Source of the DNA: Ancylobacter rudongensis
GTDB lineage: Bacteria > Pseudomonadota > Alphaproteobacteria > Rhizobiales > Xanthobacteraceae
DNA length: 64,000 bases
NCBI RefSeq assembly: GCF_900100155.1
Contig: NZ_FMTP01000009.1
Coordinates: 62,001-126,000 of the forward strand
Direction: 5' to 3'
The notes below the pieces were generated by a model. That model was not told where the DNA came from, made no database searches, and saw only the letters and a program-made list of their open reading frames with translations. Made by a program: the position numbers and the translations under genes. Shown here in pieces: positions 55,897-64,000 of the stretch (its first letter is position 1; the number at the start of each line of letters is the position of its first letter).

Positions 55897-58266
55897 TCAG
55901 CCCACCGCGCGCAGATGGCGGATCGGCCGGCCCGGTACGATGGCCTGCACTGCCCGCACCATGCCCTGCGCGTCGATGCCGAAGTGCCGGTAGAGATCGG
56001 CGATGGTCCCGGTCTGGCCGAAATGCTCCACGCCGAGCGCGCGGGCGCGGTGGCCATGCACCGAGCCGAGCCAGCCCAGAGTCGCCGGGTGACCATCCAC
56101 CGCGCTGATAATGGCGCAGCCTGGCGGCACAGCGTCGAGCAGCGTCTCCACATGTGCCTTCGCGCCGGCATCGCCAGCCTCGCGGGCGCGCTGCGCCGCC
56201 GTCCAGCCAGCATGCAGACGGTCGGCCGAGGTGACAGCGAGCAGGCCGACATCGCGCCGGTCCTCGGCGATCAGCCCCACCGCCTCGATCGCTTCCGGCG
56301 CCAGCGCGCCGGCATAGGCGATCACCACCTGCGCATTCGGTCCCGGCCGGCGCAGCCAGTAGCCGCCGGCCACGATGTCCGCCGCCAGCGCCGTGTCAAT
56401 GGCCCGGCGCGGCTGCTCGATGGTGCGGGTGGAGAGGCGCAGATAGGTCGAGCCGCCATCTTCCGCCTGCGCATGCTGGAAGGCAAAGCGCAGGATCACC
56501 GCGAGTTCGTCGACAAAGGCCGGCTCGAAGCTTGCCAGCCCGTCCTGCGCCATGCCGATCAGCGGCGTGGCGATGGACTGGTGCGCGCCGCCTTCCGGCG
56601 CCAGCGTCACCCCGGAAGGGGTGGCAGCGAGGATGAAGCGGGCGTCCTGGTAGCAGGCATAGTTCAGCGCATCGAGCCCGCGCTCGATGAAGGGATCGTA
56701 CAGCGTGCCGATGGGCAGAAGCCGCTCGCCAAACAGGGAATGCGACAGGCCGAGTGCCGAGAGCATCGTGAACAGGTTCATCTCGGCGATGCCGAGTTCC
56801 AGGTGCTGGCCGGCGGGGCCGAATTCCCAATTATAGGTCGAGGGGATTCGCTCCTTCTTGAAGGTGTCGGCCAGTTCCTCGCGGGCGAACAGCTTGCGCC
56901 GGTTCACCCAGGCGCCGAGATTGGTCGAGACGGTGACATCGGGCGAGGTGGTGACGACGCGGCGGGCGAACAGATCGTCGCGCTTGCCGATCTCGTTCAG
57001 CAGCAGGCCGAAACCCTGCTGGGTCGACATGGCGGGCTGCAGCGGCACGTCGAGCGCGGCCGGCACCTCGATCTTTGCCGGCTGGTGACGGCGCGTGCCC
57101 CCGGTGCGGAACGGCACCGCGTCGAGAAACGCCTGCAGCGCCGCAGGCGGGGCGCTGAGCCCCTCGAACAGGTCCCATTCGTGCCCTTCGCGCACATTGT
57201 GGCGGGCGCGCAGCGCCTCGACCTGTGTCGGCGTCATCAGCCCGGCATGGTTGTCCTTGTGGCCGGCCAGCGGCAGGCCGAAGCCCTTGATGGTGTAGGC
57301 GATGAAGCAGACCGGACGGTCATGCGTGCGGGCCGCTTCGAAAGCCTCGATCAGCGAGGGCAGATCATGCCCGCCGAGATTGCCCATCAAGGCCGCCAGC
57401 TCCTCGTCGCTCCGCCGCTCGATCAGCGCTGTGACGTCGCCCTGGTCGCCGATATCGTCCATCAGCCGCTTGCGCCACGCCTTGCCGCCCTGGAAGGTCA
57501 GCGCCGAATAGAGCGGGTTGGGGCAGGTATCGATCCAGCGGCGCAGCGCCTCGCCGCCTTTCTCCTTGAATGCCGCCTGCTGCAACTGGCCGTATTTCAG
57601 GATCACCACATCCCAGCCAAAGCTGCGGAAGATCGATTCGAACCGCTCCCACAGCCCCTCGCGCACCACGGCGTCGAGGCTCTGCCTGTTGTAGTCGACG
57701 ATCCACCAGGTGTTGCGCAGGCCGTGCTTCCAGCCCTCCAGCAGCGCCTCGAAGATGTTGCCCTCGTCCATCTCGGCATCGCCGACGAGCGCGATCATCT
57801 TGCCCTCGGGGCCCTCTCCCAGCCCCTTGGCGGCCAAATAGTCCTGCACCAGCGAGGCGAACAAGGTCTGCGCCACGCCAAGCCCGACCGAGCCGGTGGA
57901 GAAATCGACGTCGTCACTGTCCTTGGTGCGGGAGGGATAGGACTGCGCGCCCTTGTAGGCGCGGAAATTCTCCAGCTTTTCCCGCGTCTGCGTGCCGAAC
58001 AGGTACTGGATGGCGTGAAAGACCGGGCTCGCATGCGGCTTCACCGCCACCCGGTCCTGCGGCCGCAGCGCCTTGAGGTAGAGCGCGGTCATGATGGTCG
58101 CCATGGAGGCCGAGGACGCCTGATGGCCGCCCACCTTCAGCCCGTCCGCGTTGGGGCGGAGATGGTTGGCGTTGTGGATCGTCCATGTCGCCAGCCAGAG
58201 GATCTTGCGCTCCAGCTCCCGCAGGATGGCGATGTCGTCGGCACGGTGTTCGGCACGGTCAGTCAT
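55897..58266 (-). CDS. Homodimeric 2-oxoacid dehydrogenase E1-like (transketolase-superfamily) protein
   Basis: Thiamine-diphosphate enzyme of 789 residues related to AceE-type pyruvate dehydrogenase E1 (about 890) but shorter. The pyrophosphate-binding motif is ALVGDAEMDEGN running to WWIVDYNRQSLD; the N-terminus has GLKVGGHQASSASMAT. The pyrimidine-binding domain includes LGIAEMNLFTMLSALGLS. No E2 or E3 genes are near. The Pseudomonas putida MdeB E1 (2-oxobutyrate) is also paired with an Lrp-type regulator, as here. I chose the ATG at 58266 (GGGAG eight bases upstream); another lies at 58290. The substrate oxoacid is not known. Confidence 0.83.
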   Translation of the reverse strand: MTDRAEHRADDIAILRELERKILWLATWTIHNANHLRPNADGLKVGGHQASSASMATIMTALYLKALRPQDRVAVKPHASPVFHAIQYLFGTQTREKLENFRAYKGAQSYPSRTKDSDDVDFSTGSVGLGVAQTLFASLVQDYLAAKGLGEGPEGKMIALVGDAEMDEGNIFEALLEGWKHGLRNTWWIVDYNRQSLDAVVREGLWERFESIFRSFGWDVVILKYGQLQQAAFKEKGGEALRRWIDTCPNPLYSALTFQGGKAWRKRLMDDIGDQGDVTALIERRSDEELAALMGNLGGHDLPSLIEAFEAARTHDRPVCFIAYTIKGFGLPLAGHKDNHAGLMTPTQVEALRARHNVREGHEWDLFEGLSAPPAALQAFLDAVPFRTGGTRRHQPAKIEVPAALDVPLQPAMSTQQGFGLLLNEIGKRDDLFARRVVTTSPDVTVSTNLGAWVNRRKLFAREELADTFKKERIPSTYNWEFGPAGQHLELGIAEMNLFTMLSALGLSHSLFGERLLPIGTLYDPFIERGLDALNYACYQDARFILAATPSGVTLAPEGGAHQSIATPLIGMAQDGLASFEPAFVDELAVILRFAFQHAQAEDGGSTYLRLSTRTIEQPRRAIDTALAADIVAGGYWLRRPGPNAQVVIAYAGALAPEAIEAVGLIAEDRRDVGLLAVTSADRLHAGWTAAQRAREAGDAGAKAHVETLLDAVPPGCAIISAVDGHPATLGWLGSVHGHRARALGVEHFGQTGTIADLYRHFGIDAQGMVRAVQAIVPGRPIRHLRAVG

Positions 58267-58343
58267 GGTCGGCGCTCCCGGCTCACCCATGGCAGAATCC
58301 TAGGCGCGGGTGAGGGGCGTTTGGAGCTATTCACGGTCGCCCG

Positions 58344-58362
58344 AGCCGCCTATCGTGGCTCA
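58344..58362. promoter_or_regulatory. Candidate Lrp-type operator
   Basis: Inverted repeat GAGCC, nine bases, GGCTC in the 130-base divergent gap between the E1-like gene and the Lrp-type gene. Short and of ordinary composition, so only weak support. Confidence 0.3.
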
Positions 58363-58395
58363 AACCACTCCCTGTGGCCTGCTCCGTGGTGATTC

Positions 58396-58866
58396 ATGCC
58401 AGAGACGAAGATCGACGCCATCGACCGGAAGATCCTCGCCATCCTCCAGCAGGACGCACACACGACGATGGAGAAGCTGGCGGAGGCGGTGGGTCTCTCG
58501 CCCTCGCCCTGCGCCCGGCGCGTGCGCAACCTGGAAGCGGCCGGCGTCATCAAGCGCTATGTCGCTGTCGTCGACCAGGACAAAGCCGGCCTGCCGGTCA
58601 GCGTCTTCGCCTCGATCAAGCTGGAGCGTCAGCGCGAGGACGAACTCGACCGCTTCGCCAAGGCGATCTCGCGCTGGCCGGAGATCGTCGAGTGCTATCT
58701 GATGACCGGGCAGCGGGACTATCTGCTGCGCATCGTGGTCAAGGATCTGCCGGCCTATGAGGCCTTCCTCAAGCGGACGCTGACCCGGCTGGACGGCGTC
58801 GCCTCGATCGAATCGAGCTTCGCGCTGAGCCAGGTGAAGCACGCGCAAGGGCTGCCGATCGGGTGA
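58396..58866 (+). CDS. Lrp/AsnC-family transcriptional regulator
   Basis: A 156-residue regulator. The N-terminal helix-turn-helix (about 5-50) reads DRKILAILQQDAHTTMEKLAEAVGLSPSPCARRVRNLE in outline, of which LSPSPCARRVRNLE is the recognition part. The C-terminal RAM domain (about 70-145) has VECYLMTGQRDYLLRIVVKD. It is divergent from the E1-like gene and probably controls it in response to an amino acid or oxoacid. An AsnC-type regulator is also known in ectoine catabolic clusters (DoeX), so a role with the genes at 59.8-64 kb is a second possibility. Confidence 0.9.
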   Translation: MPETKIDAIDRKILAILQQDAHTTMEKLAEAVGLSPSPCARRVRNLEAAGVIKRYVAVVDQDKAGLPVSVFASIKLERQREDELDRFAKAISRWPEIVECYLMTGQRDYLLRIVVKDLPAYEAFLKRTLTRLDGVASIESSFALSQVKHAQGLPIG

Positions 58867-58936
58867 GGGGGCGATTGCCGGGCCGCGCGCCGGCCCCTAT
58901 CCTGCGCCCCCTTCCCGCAGGACGAGCGAGGCCCCC

Positions 58937-59737
58937 ATGCCCCATCCCGCACCCATCCGCATCGGCGTCGGTGGCTGGACCTTCGAGCCCTGGCGCGGGG
59001 TGTTCTACCCTCAGGGCCTGACCCAGAAGCGCGAGCTGGAATATGCCGGCTCGAAGCTCACCGCCATCGAGATCAACGGCACCTATTACGGCTCGCAGAA
59101 GCCCGAGAGCTTCGCCAAGTGGCGGGCGGAGACGCCTGATGGCTTCGTCTTCACGCTGAAAGGCCCGCGCTTCACCACCAATCGCCGCGTACTCAGCGAG
59201 GCGGGTGAATCGATCGAGCGCTTCTTCAACAGCGGCGTGACCGAGCTGAAGGAGAAGCTCGGCCCGGTGAACTGGCAGTTCATGCCGACCAAGAAATTCG
59301 ATCCCGACGATTTCGAGGGCTTCCTCAAGCTGCTGCCCAAGCGCGTCGACGGCCATGACATCCGCCACGCGGTGGAGGTGCGGCATGAGAGCTTCAAGAC
59401 GCCGGACTTCATCGCGCTGGCGCGCGCCTACAGCGTCGCCATCGTCCATGCCGGCGACAGCGATTTCCCAGCGATTGCCGATGTCACCGCCCCCTTCGTC
59501 TATGCCCGCATCATGGGCACGCGCGAGGACGAGCCGCTGGGCTATTCCACGGACACGCTCGACGGCTGGGCCGGGGCGGCGAAGGCGTGGGCGAAGGGCG
59601 ACACGCCGCCGGCGCTGAAGGAGGCTTTGCTCGCGCCGCCCGCGCCGGCGATGCCGCGCGAGGTGTTCCTGTTCGTCATCAGCGGCTTCAAGCCCCGCAA
59701 CCCCGCCGCCGCCATGGCGCTCATTGAGAGGGTGTGA
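58937..59737 (+). CDS. DUF72 family protein (YecE-like)
   Basis: A 266-residue protein of the DUF72 TIM-barrel family. It starts IRIGVGGWTFEPWRGVFYPQGL and has ELEYAGSKLTAIEINGTYYG, FVFTLKGPRFTTNRR, and AVEVRHESFKTPDF, all family marks. The biochemical function of the family is not established. It is a single rightward gene; the convergent aminotransferase gene ends 48 bases on, with a hairpin between. Confidence 0.88.
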   Translation: MPHPAPIRIGVGGWTFEPWRGVFYPQGLTQKRELEYAGSKLTAIEINGTYYGSQKPESFAKWRAETPDGFVFTLKGPRFTTNRRVLSEAGESIERFFNSGVTELKEKLGPVNWQFMPTKKFDPDDFEGFLKLLPKRVDGHDIRHAVEVRHESFKTPDFIALARAYSVAIVHAGDSDFPAIADVTAPFVYARIMGTREDEPLGYSTDTLDGWAGAAKAWAKGDTPPALKEALLAPPAPAMPREVFLFVISGFKPRNPAAAMALIERV

Positions 59738-59743
59738 GGGGCT

Positions 59744-59768
59744 CCGGCGCGAGGGCGAGCCGCGCCGG
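59744..59768. terminator. Hairpin between convergent DUF72 and aminotransferase genes
   Basis: Perfect 8-bp stem CCGGCGCG/CGCGCCGG with a 9-base loop, extended by a wobble pair and one more pair. No T run. Likely shared 3'-end structure. Confidence 0.5.
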
Positions 59769-59785
59769 GGCCATGGCGCGGGGGC

Positions 59786-61180
59786 TCACCCGATCGCTGC
59801 CGACACCGCCTCGACGGCGCCGCGCGTCGCGTCGACCACGATATCGGCTTCCTCGCGCGTCAGGCACAGCGGCGGGGCGAAGCCGAGTATGTCGCCCTGC
59901 GGCATGGCGCGGGCGATGACGCCGCGCTCCAGCAGGGCGGCGGCGATGCGCGGTCCGATCTTCTCGGACGTCTCGAAGAAGCGGCGGTCATCTCTGTCGC
60001 GTACGAGCTCAACCGCCGCCAGCAAGCCTTCGCCGCGCACCTCGCCGACATGGCGGTGGCCACTGAGCGCATCTTTCAGCGCCGCATTGAAATAGGCGCC
60101 GGTCTCGCGGGCATTGGCGACGAGATCGAGTTCGTCCACCAGCTCCAGATTGGCGATGCCGGCGGCGGTGCAGAGCGGATGCGAGGAATAGGTCCAGCCA
60201 TGGCCGATCGGGCCGAATTCGTCCGAGCCCTGCTCCAGCACCCGCCAGACCTTCTCCGAGACGATGACACCGGAGAGCGGGGCATAGGCGGAGGTGAGGC
60301 CCTTGGCGATGGTGATGAGATCCGGCTCGATGCCGTAATGATCGGAACCGAACATGCTGCCCAGCCGCCCGAACCCGGTCACCACCTCGTCGGCGATCAG
60401 CAATATGTCGTGCTTCTTCAGCACCGCCTGGATCTTCGGCCAGTAGCCGGCCGGCGGCGGGACGATGCCGCCCGTGCCGAGCACCGGCTCGCCGATGAAG
60501 GCGGCGATGGTGTCCGGACCTTCCGTGAGGATCATTTCCTCCAGCTTGTCGGCGCAGTGCTGGGAGAACTGCTCCTCGCTCATCGAGCGGTCTTCGCGGC
60601 GGAAGTAATACGGCGCCTCGGTGTGCAGGATCGGCGCGCGCGGCAGGTCGAACAGGTTGTGGAAGCCGGCGAGGCCGGTGAGGCTGCCGGTCATCACACC
60701 CGAGCCGTGATAACCGCGCCAGCGCGAGATGATCTTCTTCTTCTGCGGGCGGCCGAGCACATTGTTGATGTACCAGACCAGCTTGATGTTGGTCTCGTTG
60801 GCATCCGACCCTGAAAGCCCGAAGAACACCCGGCTCATTCCGGCCGGCGCGCGCTCGATCACCATGCGGGCGAGGCGGATCGAGGGCTCCGAGCCGTGGC
60901 CGGCATAGGCGTGGTAATAGGCGAGCTTCGAGGCCTGCTCGGCGATGGCGTCGGTGATCTTTTTACGGCCGTAACCGACATTGACGCAGTAGAGCCCGCC
61001 AAAGGCGTCGAGGCTGCGCCGCCCCTCGCGATCGACGATGTAGACGCCTTCCGCCCCAGTGATGATGCGGTTCGGCGTCTCGCCGCGCGCATGCTGGCCC
61101 ATATGGGTGGAGGGGTGGAAGAAGTGGTCGCGGTCCCAGCTGTCGAGTTCGTTGCTGGCGGGGGCGGGATGGTCGAGCAT
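59786..61180 (-). CDS. Class III aminotransferase, DoeD/Atf-like
   Basis: PLP enzyme of 464 residues in the omega-amino-acid/diamine aminotransferase group. It has [74 protein letters not shown] and Lys293 in [16 protein letters not shown] as the Schiff-base residue. The ATG at 61180 has AAGGAG seven bases upstream. It follows the semialdehyde dehydrogenase gene by 25 bases, and both follow an EhuA-like transporter ATPase. This order fits L-2,4-diaminobutyrate transamination in ectoine breakdown (DoeD). Without that context it could equally be a putrescine or beta-alanine aminotransferase. Confidence 0.85.
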   Translation of the reverse strand: MLDHPAPASNELDSWDRDHFFHPSTHMGQHARGETPNRIITGAEGVYIVDREGRRSLDAFGGLYCVNVGYGRKKITDAIAEQASKLAYYHAYAGHGSEPSIRLARMVIERAPAGMSRVFFGLSGSDANETNIKLVWYINNVLGRPQKKKIISRWRGYHGSGVMTGSLTGLAGFHNLFDLPRAPILHTEAPYYFRREDRSMSEEQFSQHCADKLEEMILTEGPDTIAAFIGEPVLGTGGIVPPPAGYWPKIQAVLKKHDILLIADEVVTGFGRLGSMFGSDHYGIEPDLITIAKGLTSAYAPLSGVIVSEKVWRVLEQGSDEFGPIGHGWTYSSHPLCTAAGIANLELVDELDLVANARETGAYFNAALKDALSGHRHVGEVRGEGLLAAVELVRDRDDRRFFETSEKIGPRIAAALLERGVIARAMPQGDILGFAPPLCLTREEADIVVDATRGAVEAVSAAIG

Positions 61181-61205
61181 GATGGGTCTCCTTAAAACTC
61201 CCGCC

Positions 61206-62726
61206 TCAGCCGAGGTCGAGGCAGACATATTTGAGGTCGGTGAAGGCTTCGAGGCCGTGGCGCGAGCCTTCGCGGCCGAGGCCGGACTGCTTCACGCCGC
61301 CAAAGGGGATGGGTGCGCCGGTGATCTTGACCCGGTTGATTGCGACCATGCCGTAGTCGAGCGCCTGCGCCATCCGCGCCGCCCGCGCGCCGTCGCGTGT
61401 GACAACATAGGCGACGAGGCCATATTCGGTGGCGTTGGCGCGGGCGATCACCTCCTCCTCGCTGTCGAAGGGGGCAATGGCGGCCACGGGGGCGAAGGTC
61501 TCCTCGCGCATGATCAGCGCTTCTTCCGGCACGTCGGCGAGGGCAATGGGGGCGAGGAACAGCGGGCCGGGCAGGGGGCGCTCCGGCGTCAGGCGGCGGG
61601 CGCCGCGTTTGAGGGCATCGTCGATCTGCGCCTGCGCCTTGGCGACGGCACCTGCATGCATCAGCGGGCCGATCTCGGTGCCCTCGTCCAGCCCATGGCC
61701 GAGGCGCAGCCGGGCGACGCGCTCGGCAAAGGCGGCGCAAAAGCGGGGATAGAGCCCACGCTGCACATAGATCCGGTTGGCGGCGAGGCAGTCCTGGCCG
61801 GAGGTGGCGAACTTCGCATCGACAGCGATGGCGACCGCGCGGTCGAGGTCGGCGTCGTCGAACACGATCAGCGGCGCATGGCCGCCAAGCTCCATCACGA
61901 CGCGTTTCATGCTGCTCGACGCGTTGCGGGCCACGATGCGGCCAATCTCGGTGGAGCCGGTGAAACTCACCGCCCGCACGCGCAGGTCGGCGCAGATGGT
62001 CTCGGCGATCGGCGCCGGCTCGCCGGTGACGACGTTGAACACACCGGGGGGCATGCCGGCGCGCTCGGCGAGTTCGGCGAGAGCCAGCGCTGACAGCGGC
62101 GTCTGCGAGGAGGGGTGCGCGACGATGGTGCAGCCGGCCGCCAGCGCCGCCGCCGCCTTGCGGGTGAGCATGGCGGACGGAAAGTTCCACGGCGTCAGCA
62201 GCGCGGCGACGCCCACCGGCTCGCGGCTGAGGGCCATTTGCGCGCCGGGGAGGTGGCTGGTGACGCCCTCCACATTCACCCGCAGCGCCTCCTCGGCGTA
62301 ATAGGCGATGAAGGAGGCGGCATAGGCGATCTCGCCGCGCGCTTCCGCCAGCGGTTTGCCCTGCTCAAGGGTCATAAGAAGCGCCAGATCCTCGGCCGCG
62401 CCCTGCATCAGGGCGTGCCAGCGGCGGAGGATGTCCGCGCGCGCCTGCGGCAGCAGCGCCTTCCAGGCCGGGAAGGCGCGATGAGCGGCCTCGACCGCCC
62501 GTGTCGCCTCGGCCGCGCCGAGGGCGGCAACCTCCGCTACGGCGGTGCCATCGGCCGGATCGGTGACGGTGAAAGTCCGCCCATCCGGTGCGCCGGTCCA
62601 TTTGCCGTCGATATAGGACAGGCTGCGCAGCAGCCGCGGATCGGACAGCCGCCCCAGTGCCGGGTGGCCGGCGGCGCGGGCGAAGCGTTCGTTACGGGCG
62701 CGTTCATTGCGGGCAGGCGCGATCAT
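61206..62726 (-). CDS. NAD(P)-dependent succinate/aspartate-semialdehyde dehydrogenase-like
   Basis: Aldehyde dehydrogenase of 506 residues. It has [30 protein letters not shown], the general base Glu in [17 protein letters not shown], and the nucleophile Cys313 in [10 protein letters not shown] (many relatives have GQVC or GQTC). AAAGGAG precedes the ATG. It groups with GabD-type succinate-semialdehyde dehydrogenases. In ectoine catabolism the Ssd/DoeC enzyme of this kind oxidises aspartate semialdehyde, the product of the adjoining aminotransferase, so that role is favoured here. Confidence 0.88.
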   Translation of the reverse strand: MIAPARNERARNERFARAAGHPALGRLSDPRLLRSLSYIDGKWTGAPDGRTFTVTDPADGTAVAEVAALGAAEATRAVEAAHRAFPAWKALLPQARADILRRWHALMQGAAEDLALLMTLEQGKPLAEARGEIAYAASFIAYYAEEALRVNVEGVTSHLPGAQMALSREPVGVAALLTPWNFPSAMLTRKAAAALAAGCTIVAHPSSQTPLSALALAELAERAGMPPGVFNVVTGEPAPIAETICADLRVRAVSFTGSTEIGRIVARNASSSMKRVVMELGGHAPLIVFDDADLDRAVAIAVDAKFATSGQDCLAANRIYVQRGLYPRFCAAFAERVARLRLGHGLDEGTEIGPLMHAGAVAKAQAQIDDALKRGARRLTPERPLPGPLFLAPIALADVPEEALIMREETFAPVAAIAPFDSEEEVIARANATEYGLVAYVVTRDGARAARMAQALDYGMVAINRVKITGAPIPFGGVKQSGLGREGSRHGLEAFTDLKYVCLDLG

Positions 62727-62858
62727 GGCGGCTCCTTTCTCTCGTGGCCTTAAGCCTAGGCGGGCGGGCTCCGAGAGGGTTTCCGAACATCCCGGCGACC
62801 ACCGACAGGCCGCCGGAACTTCGCCGCTACGCCGAAGAATTATCGGCGGGCGCGGCTG

Positions 62859-63638
62859 CTACCGCAGCACCGAGGCCAGGAACTCGCAGGTGCGCGGGTG
62901 GCTGGGCGCGGTGAAGATGGCGTCCGGCGTGCCCTGCTCGCAGATGCGGCCCTTGTCGAAGAAGCAAACGCGATCCGACACCTCGCGGGCGAAGCGCATT
63001 TCGTGCGTCACCAGCAGCATGGTCAGGTCGTGCTCATGGGCGAGGTCGCCGATCACCGCCAGCACCTCGCCGACCAGCTGCGGGTCGAGCGCCGAGGTCG
63101 GCTCGTCGAACAGCAGCACGCGCGGGCGCATGGCCAGCGCCCGGGCGATGGCGACGCGCTGCTGCTGGCCGCCGGAGAGCTGCGAGGGGAAATGGTCCTT
63201 CTTGTCCGACAGCCCGACCAGGGCGAGCAGATCGACTGCCCGCGCCTGCGCCTCCTCGCGCGACAGGCCGAGAACGCGCACCGGCGCCTCCGCCACATTG
63301 CGCATCACGCTCATATGCGGGAATAGGTTGAAGCTCTGGAACACCATGCCGACACGGCTGCGGATCTCGCGCAGATGCCGTTCCGACGCCCGGAACGGGC
63401 CGGTGCCGCCCGGCTCCTGATAGGATAGGCCATCGAGGGTGAGCCTTCCCTCCTGAAACGGCTCCAGCGTCATCAGGATGCGCAGCACGGTGGACTTGCC
63501 CGAGCCGGACGGGCCGATGAGCGTGACCTTCTCGCCCGGCGCGACCTCGAAATTGAAATTGTCGAGCACGGTGAGGGCGCCGAAACGCTTGGTCACGCCG
63601 GCGAACTCGATCAGGGGCGCAGTCGCGTTCTCGGTCAT
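62859..63638 (-). CDS. Polar amino acid/ectoine ABC transporter ATP-binding protein (EhuA-like)
   Basis: ATPase of 259 residues of the polar-amino-acid uptake type. It has Walker [36 protein letters not shown], the signature [17 protein letters not shown], Walker [15 protein letters not shown] and LVTHEM. The insertion between Walker A and the Q-loop ([21 protein letters not shown]) is longer than in GlnQ and resembles EhuA of the ectoine/hydroxyectoine importer. The start overlaps the permease stop by ATGA. The 132 bases to the next gene carry only a weak CTTCG/CGAAG dyad. Confidence 0.85.
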   Translation of the reverse strand: MTENATAPLIEFAGVTKRFGALTVLDNFNFEVAPGEKVTLIGPSGSGKSTVLRILMTLEPFQEGRLTLDGLSYQEPGGTGPFRASERHLREIRSRVGMVFQSFNLFPHMSVMRNVAEAPVRVLGLSREEAQARAVDLLALVGLSDKKDHFPSQLSGGQQQRVAIARALAMRPRVLLFDEPTSALDPQLVGEVLAVIGDLAHEHDLTMLLVTHEMRFAREVSDRVCFFDKGRICEQGTPDAIFTAPSHPRTCEFLASVLR

Positions 63639-64000
63639 CGCAGCGGGATTCCTGCCTTGGGGAGCACCTTCTGCAGCCGGTGCAGGCCGGCCGAGCAGAT
63701 CAGCGTCAGGATGAGGAAGATGAGGCCGACCATGGTCAGCGGCACGAGATACTCAAAAGTCCGCTCGCCGATCATGTTGGCCAGCGCCATCATGTCGAGC
63801 ACGGTGATGACGGAGAGCACGGGCGTCTCCTTGATCATCGCGACCATGTAATTGCCCATGGCGGGCAGGATGCGCGGCACGATCTGCGGCACCACGATGT
63901 CGCGATAGGTCTGCATCCGGGTGAGGTTGAGCGCGGTCGCCGCTTCCCATTGGCCGCGCGGCACCGCCTCGATGCCACCGCGATAAACCTCGGAGGTATA
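63635..64000 (-). CDS. ABC transporter permease, polar amino acid type (EhuD-like), 5' end outside window
   Basis: The last 121 residues of a membrane permease; the frame is open to the window edge, so the start is missing. The EAA loop is clear ([19 protein letters not shown], then [19 protein letters not shown]), followed by two hydrophobic segments (about 40-70 and 85-110 of the visible part). It is coupled to the EhuA-like ATPase by a 4-base overlap. Binding protein and second permease genes should lie beyond the right edge. Confidence 0.85.
   Translation of the reverse strand, partial: YTSEVYRGGIEAVPRGQWEAATALNLTRMQTYRDIVVPQIVPRILPAMGNYMVAMIKETPVLSVITVLDMMALANMIGERTFEYLVPLTMVGLIFLILTLICSAGLHRLQKVLPKAGIPLR

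Noticed and set aside
55159..58392. A very long open frame on the plus strand opposite the E1-like gene, and similar long frames opposite treY, dctM-dctP, the phn genes and the DUF3141 gene
   Set aside because: Composition is His/Arg/Gly/Ala-rich without family motifs, and each lies opposite a gene with clear catalytic motifs. Such frames are expected from high GC at third codon positions.

Overview
The window is about 64 kb of GC-rich, densely coding DNA from a bacterial chromosome. Gene content points to an alphaproteobacterium of the Hyphomicrobiales, perhaps the Xanthobacteraceae; this is inferred from the kinds of genes and codon use, and no rRNA is present to test it. No rRNA, tRNA, CRISPR array, insertion sequence or prophage gene was seen. 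Both edges cut a gene (glgX on the left, an ABC permease gene on the right).

Left part (1-26.5 kb), metabolism and transport: a glgX-treZ-treY operon turning glycogen into trehalose; a TDT/TehA-family transporter; a phosphonate uptake block (phnCDE facing phnM-phnF) with two exact 12-bp operator copies in the divergent promoter; a six-gene leftward operon (TRAP transporter dctQMP, two FAD enzymes, an FGGY kinase) with a divergent DeoR-family regulator, which looks like a catabolic system for an unknown polyol; a DUF3141 (PHA-synthase-like) protein with a FabI-type reductase; and a small membrane/HlyD/ppk2 block.

Middle part (26.6-55.8 kb), a large exopolysaccharide/O-polysaccharide locus. 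A leftward export and control operon runs cpsB-like phosphatase, wza-like lipoprotein, wzc-like tyrosine kinase with a Tyr-Gly repeat tail, a J-domain protein and a large single-pass membrane protein. A rightward assembly arm encodes two Wzy/ligase-type polymerases, a PglC-like initiating transferase, the bacillosamine enzymes PglD/E/F, a PglK-like ABC flippase, five glycosyltransferases and a UDP-L-FucNAc pathway (FnlA, FnlB, FnlC) with an extra RmlD-like reductase. A UDP-glucuronate 4-epimerase gene closes it. Two adjoining glycosyltransferase genes carry a strongly AT-rich block, a sign of serotype-like gene exchange.

Right part (55.9-64 kb): a homodimeric 2-oxoacid dehydrogenase E1-like enzyme with a divergent Lrp/AsnC regulator, a DUF72 protein, and a leftward run of an ABC permease, an EhuA-like ATPase, a semialdehyde dehydrogenase and a class III aminotransferase that fits ectoine or diaminobutyrate catabolism.

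The most unusual content is the polysaccharide locus: a J-domain protein translationally coupled to a BY-kinase, and a Pgl-type initiation/flippase set combined with Wza/Wzc export and two polymerases without a recognisable Wzx.
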